This document shows, piece after piece, positions 61,072 through 64,000 of a stretch of DNA of 64,000 nt. Origin of the DNA: Paraburkholderia acidisoli (GTDB lineage: Bacteria > Pseudomonadota > Gammaproteobacteria > Burkholderiales > Burkholderiaceae); NCBI RefSeq assembly GCF_009789675.1, contig NZ_CP046914.1, forward strand, positions 372,001 to 436,000. Direction: 5' to 3'. The translations under genes were made by a program, and so were the position numbers. Position 1 is the first letter of the stretch. The number at the start of each line of letters is the position of its first letter. The notes beneath the pieces were generated by a model that ran no database searches, was not told the origin of the DNA, and saw only the letters and a list, made by a program, of their open reading frames with translations.

Positions 61072-61899
61072 TCAGCGCTTGTAGGCCTCGAGGCCCGGCT
61101 TGATGCTCTTGTCGTCGAGAAACTGCTTCAGGCCCTGCGCGCGGCCGCCTTCCTTGTCGCGATGGTTCGCCTGATCGAGCTTGGCATACAGATAGTCTTC
61201 ATTCTGCTCCCACGTGAGTTCGCGGCTGCGCTTGAAGCCGTGCTTGGCGTTGCGCAGCACGACCGGATTCTTGTCGAGCAGCTTCGCGGCCAGCGCCACG
61301 GTTTCCGCGCGCAGTTGCGCGAGCGGCACGCTCTTGTTGACGAGGCCCATCTTCGCGGCCTGCGGGCCCGTGAAGGTGTCGCCGGTCATGATGTAGTACA
61401 GCGCCTCGCGGTGACCGACCGTGTCGGCCATGGCCTTGCTCACGAGATTGCCCGGCGGAATGCCCCAGTTGATCTCCGAAAGGCCGAAGGTGGCTTCGTC
61501 GGCGGCAATCGCGAGATCGCAGGCCACGAGCGGCGAGAAACCGCCGCCGAAGCACCAGCCGTTGACCATGGCGATGGTCGGCTTCGAGTACATGCGCAGC
61601 AGTTGCCACTGCCAGCGGCTCGCGTCGCGGCGAATGCGTTCCTGCACCACATCCGGGCTCGCGTCCACTTCGCGGAAATATTCCTTGAGGTCCATGCCCG
61701 CGGTCCACGCCGAGCCCTCGCCCGTCAGCACGAGCACCTGCGCTTCCGGGTCCAGCTCGACGGTTTCGAGCACGTCGATCATCTCGCGGTTGAGCGTGGG
61801 GCTCATCGCGTTGCGCTTGTCCGGACGATTCAGCGTAACCCACGCGATACCGCCTTCCACCGCGACCTTGACCGTGCTCCAGCGACCTTCGTAACTCAT
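61072..61899 (-). CDS. ech: p-Hydroxycinnamoyl-CoA hydratase/lyase (enoyl-CoA hydratase/aldolase)
   Basis: A 275-residue crotonase-fold enzyme that hydrates feruloyl- or coumaroyl-CoA and splits it into vanillin or 4-hydroxybenzaldehyde plus acetyl-CoA. Residues known from Pseudomonas HCHL are all present one position earlier: Tyr74, Ser122, Glu142 and Tyr238. Long stretches such as AWTAGMDLKEYFREVDA and NGWCFGGGFSPLVACDLA agree with HCHL as I remember it. The start MSYEGRWSTV, behind GGAGAACAGAAG, is required because the promoter -10 lies just upstream. It is the first gene of the operon. Confidence 0.95.
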   Translation of the reverse strand: MSYEGRWSTVKVAVEGGIAWVTLNRPDKRNAMSPTLNREMIDVLETVELDPEAQVLVLTGEGSAWTAGMDLKEYFREVDASPDVVQERIRRDASRWQWQLLRMYSKPTIAMVNGWCFGGGFSPLVACDLAIAADEATFGLSEINWGIPPGNLVSKAMADTVGHREALYYIMTGDTFTGPQAAKMGLVNKSVPLAQLRAETVALAAKLLDKNPVVLRNAKHGFKRSRELTWEQNEDYLYAKLDQANHRDKEGGRAQGLKQFLDDKSIKPGLEAYKR

Positions 61900-61942
61900 C
61901 TTCTGTTCTCCGTCGGTAATGCCGCACTCGCGGCTTGATCTC

Positions 61943-61972
61943 AATTTACTATCAGGCTACCTGATATGTAAA
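61943..61972 (-). promoter_or_regulatory. Promoter of the ech-vdh-fcs operon
   Basis: Minus strand: -35 TTTACA, 18-bp spacer, -10 TAAATT, about 40 bp before the ech ATG. The spacer is almost completely filled by the palindrome described separately, so a bound repressor would block RNA polymerase. Confidence 0.65.
61950..61966. promoter_or_regulatory. Probable MarR operator TATCAGG-CTA-CCTGATA
   Basis: Perfect 7-bp arms with a 3-bp centre, lying between the -35 and -10 of the ech promoter and 77 bp before the divergent marR gene. This is the expected placement for a hydroxycinnamoyl-CoA-responsive MarR repressor such as CouR or FerC-type regulators. Confidence 0.75.
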
Positions 61973-62042
61973 GTAGAATATGATCCTGTCGGTACAAACC
62001 CGGTATCGCCGCGATACCCACCTGTAAGCGCTACTGAACGCC

Positions 62043-62540
62043 ATGACCCGTAAATCCTCGACCGCCGCCGCCAACGACACGACCGCCACGCAATCCCCCA
62101 CGAGCGGCGCGCACGGTGCCCGGCCCATGCGCCTGAGCTACCTGATCGGCCAGCTCGACCGCATCGTGTCGCGTCGTCTTTCTGAAGCGCTCGCGCAGCA
62201 TGGCCTCACGCTGCCGCAGTACACCGCGCTTTCCGTCCTGCGCGCGCGCGGCCGGTCGTCGAATGCGCAACTGGCCGATCGCTCGTTCATCACGCCGCAG
62301 GCCGCCAACGAAGTCGTCAAGACGATGGAAAGCCATGGCTGGGTCATGCGCGAGCCCGACCCCATGAATCGCCGCATCGTTCTGCTCTCGCTCACCGAAG
62401 CGGGCAACGCGCTGCTCGGCCAGTGCGACGAAGCCGCCGACCGCGTGGAGCGCGCCATGCTCGACGACATGGACACGGAATCGGCACACACACTGCATGC
62501 GCTGCTGCACAACTGCGCGCGCAACCTGCGCTCGGCGTAG
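62043..62540 (+). CDS. MarR-family regulator of ferulate catabolism
   Basis: A 165-residue MarR protein. The winged-helix core is LPQYTALSVLRARGRSSNAQL then FITPQAANEVVKTMESHGWV, with the wing DPMNRRIVLLSLTEAG. An N-terminal tail of about 28 residues is Thr/Ala-rich. It is divergent from ech with a perfect palindrome between. Regulators in this setting release DNA when feruloyl- or coumaroyl-CoA binds, which I infer here. The ribosome site is weak. Confidence 0.9.
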   Translation: MTRKSSTAAANDTTATQSPTSGAHGARPMRLSYLIGQLDRIVSRRLSEALAQHGLTLPQYTALSVLRARGRSSNAQLADRSFITPQAANEVVKTMESHGWVMREPDPMNRRIVLLSLTEAGNALLGQCDEAADRVERAMLDDMDTESAHTLHALLHNCARNLRSA

Positions 62541-62583
62541 CGGCGCGACACAGCCGCCACGCCTATAACAACCGGAGACCACG

Positions 62584-63474
62584 ATGAACCTCGACGCACT
62601 CGTCGCCATCGACACGCACGTTCACGCCGAAGTGTCGTGCTGCCAGCCGCCCGACCTCTTCGCGAAGGAGTTCGACGAAGCCGCCGACAAGTACTTCGGC
62701 ACCGTGCTCAAGCAGGGGCGCCGCCCGACCATTCCGGAAACCATCGAGCACTACCGCGAGCGCAAGATCGGCTTCGTGATGTTCACGGTCGACTGCGAGG
62801 CGAACATCGGGCGGCGCCGTATTGGCAACGAGGAGATCGCGGAGTTCGCGCAGCAAAACGCCGACATCATGATCGCGTTCGCCAGCATCGATCCGCACAA
62901 GGGCAAGTTCGGCGCGCGCGAGGCGCGGCGCTTGATCGAAGAGCACGGCGTGCGCGGCTTCAAGTTTCACCCCACGATGCAGGGCTTTTTCGCCAACGAC
63001 CGGCTCGCGTATCCGCTCTACGAGGTGATCGCCGAATACGGTTTGCCCGCCGTGTTTCATAGCGGCCACTCGGGCATGGGATCCGGGATGCCGGGCGGCG
63101 GCGGCCTGCGCCTGAAGTACTCCGAACCGATTTATCTCGACGACGTGGCCGTGGATTTTCCCGCCATGCAGATCGTGATCGCGCATCCCTCGTGGCCGTG
63201 GCAGGAACAGGCGCTTTCGATCGCGCTGCACAAGCCCAACGTGTACATCGACCTCTCGGGCTGGTCGCCGAAATACTTCTCGCCGGAGCTGGTGAAGTAC
63301 GCGAATACGCTGCTGCGCGAGCGCGTGCTGTTCGCCTCGGACTTTCCGCTGATCCGGCCGGACCGCTGGCTCGCCGACTTCGACACGCTCGACATCAAGC
63401 CGGAAGTCAAACCGCTGATCCTCAAGGACAATGCCGCACGGCTGCTGGGACTGGGCGCGCGCGACGCGTCGTGA
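62584..63474 (+). CDS. Amidohydrolase-2 family metal-dependent hydrolase/decarboxylase
   Basis: A 296-residue TIM-barrel amidohydrolase of the ACMSD-like group. Metal ligands are visible in AIDTHVHAE (His12, His14 by count), KFHPTMQGF, FHSGHSGMG, IAHPSWPWQ and the acidic FASDFPLI. Members decarboxylate or hydrolyse aromatic acids (5-carboxyvanillate, gamma-resorcylate, 4-oxalomesaconate relatives). CCGGAGACCACG precedes the ATG, 43 bp after marR, so it may share the marR transcript and act on hydroxycinnamate-derived acids. Confidence 0.85.
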   Translation: MNLDALVAIDTHVHAEVSCCQPPDLFAKEFDEAADKYFGTVLKQGRRPTIPETIEHYRERKIGFVMFTVDCEANIGRRRIGNEEIAEFAQQNADIMIAFASIDPHKGKFGAREARRLIEEHGVRGFKFHPTMQGFFANDRLAYPLYEVIAEYGLPAVFHSGHSGMGSGMPGGGGLRLKYSEPIYLDDVAVDFPAMQIVIAHPSWPWQEQALSIALHKPNVYIDLSGWSPKYFSPELVKYANTLLRERVLFASDFPLIRPDRWLADFDTLDIKPEVKPLILKDNAARLLGLGARDAS

Positions 63475-63510
63475 TGGGCGTGACGAGGCGTGCCGCTATC
63501 GAACGCGCGC

Positions 63511-64000
63511 TCAGCTCACGACCGGTTGCGTGGCGAGTTGCGCGACACGCGCCACCACTTCGCCGGGCGTGAGATCCGAGGTGTCGATGCTGGCGTCGGC
63601 GAGCTGGTAGAGCGACGCCCGCGCATCGAGCATCTTGTGAATGTGCTCGAGCGCTTCCTTGCGAAGCGGTGGCGTGGCGATCCGGGCGTCGTTCTGCTTC
63701 ATGACGCGCTCGAAGTGCACGTCCGGCCGCGCCTTCAGCCAGACCGTGAAAAACGCGCGCAGCGCGACTTCATAGGTCGCCGACTCGGAGACGATGCCGC
63801 CGCCCGTGGCGAGCACGACACGCTCGTGCCGCTCGACGATGCGCTCGATGCACTGCCGCTCGATACGGCGCATCGCGGCCTGACCGTACACGGTAATGAC
63901 CTCGCCGATCGCGATGCCCGCCACGGCCTCGATTTCCTTGTCGAGTTCGACGAACGGCGCACCCAGGCGTTCGGCAAGCAACGGACCGACCGTGGACTTG
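63511..64000 (-). CDS. Shikimate-kinase-domain protein, possibly BoxR-type regulator (5' end outside window)
   Basis: The visible frame runs from the window edge (KSTVGPLLAERLGAPFVELD, the end of a P-loop) to AQLATQPVVS. ATGGGIVSES matches the shikimate kinase GGG motif. The later segment FFTVWLKARPDVHFERVMKQ and the NDARIA loop differ from AroK, which usually has R-rich RPLL there, and recall BoxR, a benzoyl-CoA regulator with an HTH fused to a shikimate-kinase-like domain. The HTH would lie beyond 64000. Aromatic context favours BoxR, but AroK is not excluded. Confidence 0.65.
   Translation of the reverse strand, partial: KSTVGPLLAERLGAPFVELDKEIEAVAGIAIGEVITVYGQAAMRRIERQCIERIVERHERVVLATGGGIVSESATYEVALRAFFTVWLKARPDVHFERVMKQNDARIATPPLRKEALEHIHKMLDARASLYQLADASIDTSDLTPGEVVARVAQLATQPVVS

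Noticed and set aside
63511..64000. Confident naming as aroK
   Set aside because: The LID-region sequence differs from AroK and the 5' half is missing, so the gene symbol was withheld.

Overview
The window reads as a chromosomal or megaplasmid segment of a high-GC betaproteobacterium, most likely Paraburkholderia, Caballeronia or Burkholderia. The basis is strong G/C at third codon positions, Burkholderia-type trimeric porins, many LysR-controlled aromatic catabolic operons, and a ferulate operon very close to textbook Ech/Vdh/Fcs. No rRNA, tRNA, transposase, phage gene or CRISPR array was seen. Almost all of the window is accessory catabolism, packed as self-contained modules each with its own transporter and regulator.

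Region by region. (1) 1-6919, minus strand: a probable biuret/allophanate module, with allophanate hydrolase, a BMP-family ABC importer (binding protein, two permeases, ATPase cut by the window edge) and a biuret-hydrolase-like cysteine hydrolase. A four-domain rhodanese protein lies just upstream (7146-8720). (2) 9135-23146: a large divergent sugar or polyol locus. The minus arm carries an FAD-linked oxidase, a ribose-type ABC importer and an RpiR regulator. The plus arm carries a cupin phosphoglucose isomerase, a shikimate-dehydrogenase-like protein, an SDR, an UlaG-like metallo-hydrolase, an FGGY kinase, a HAD phosphatase, a GldA-type alcohol dehydrogenase and a second SDR, with several start/stop overlaps. 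I do not recognise this combination as a named pathway. (3) 23446-36425: an aromatic-acid regulon with two paralogous LysR regulators, two nearly identical AAHS transporters, a porin, an exported class II aldolase-family protein, a class II aldolase fused to a substrate-binding domain, and an FAD hydroxylase / extradiol dioxygenase / alpha-beta hydrolase / FAH-family set. Its two minus-strand operons start from promoters with the same layout (-35, 17 bp, TATAGT, with a palindrome upstream).

(4) 36754-40983: a small His-rich exported protein with a terminator, a Tat-exported Yellow/MRJP-like beta-propeller, and a PAS-PAS-GGDEF-EAL protein. (5) 41277-49614: an operon of two D-glutamate-cyclase-like (DUF4392) proteins flanking a SelA-like PLP enzyme, with an MHS transporter, an aldehyde dehydrogenase, a beta-hydroxyacid dehydrogenase and a divergent LysR; the substrate is unknown. 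(6) 50251-57560: two 2-hydroxyacyl-CoA-dehydratase-family subunits, an MFS transporter, a CaiB/BaiF CoA-transferase and a porin, with a divergent TetR and two copies of one palindrome between them. (7) 57613-62540: ferulate catabolism (fcs, vdh, ech) with a divergent MarR whose probable operator fills the spacer of the ech promoter. An amidohydrolase and a truncated shikimate-kinase-domain protein (possibly BoxR-like) close the window.

Modules 6 and 7 could cooperate: a CoA-transferase plus dehydratase acting on aryl-2-hydroxypropionates would give cinnamoyl-CoA-type esters, which are the substrates of Ech. This link, the pathways of modules 2 and 5, and the aldolase/binding-protein fusion are the best candidates for undescribed biology here. 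All functions are assigned by reading motifs and recalled family features; no database search was run.
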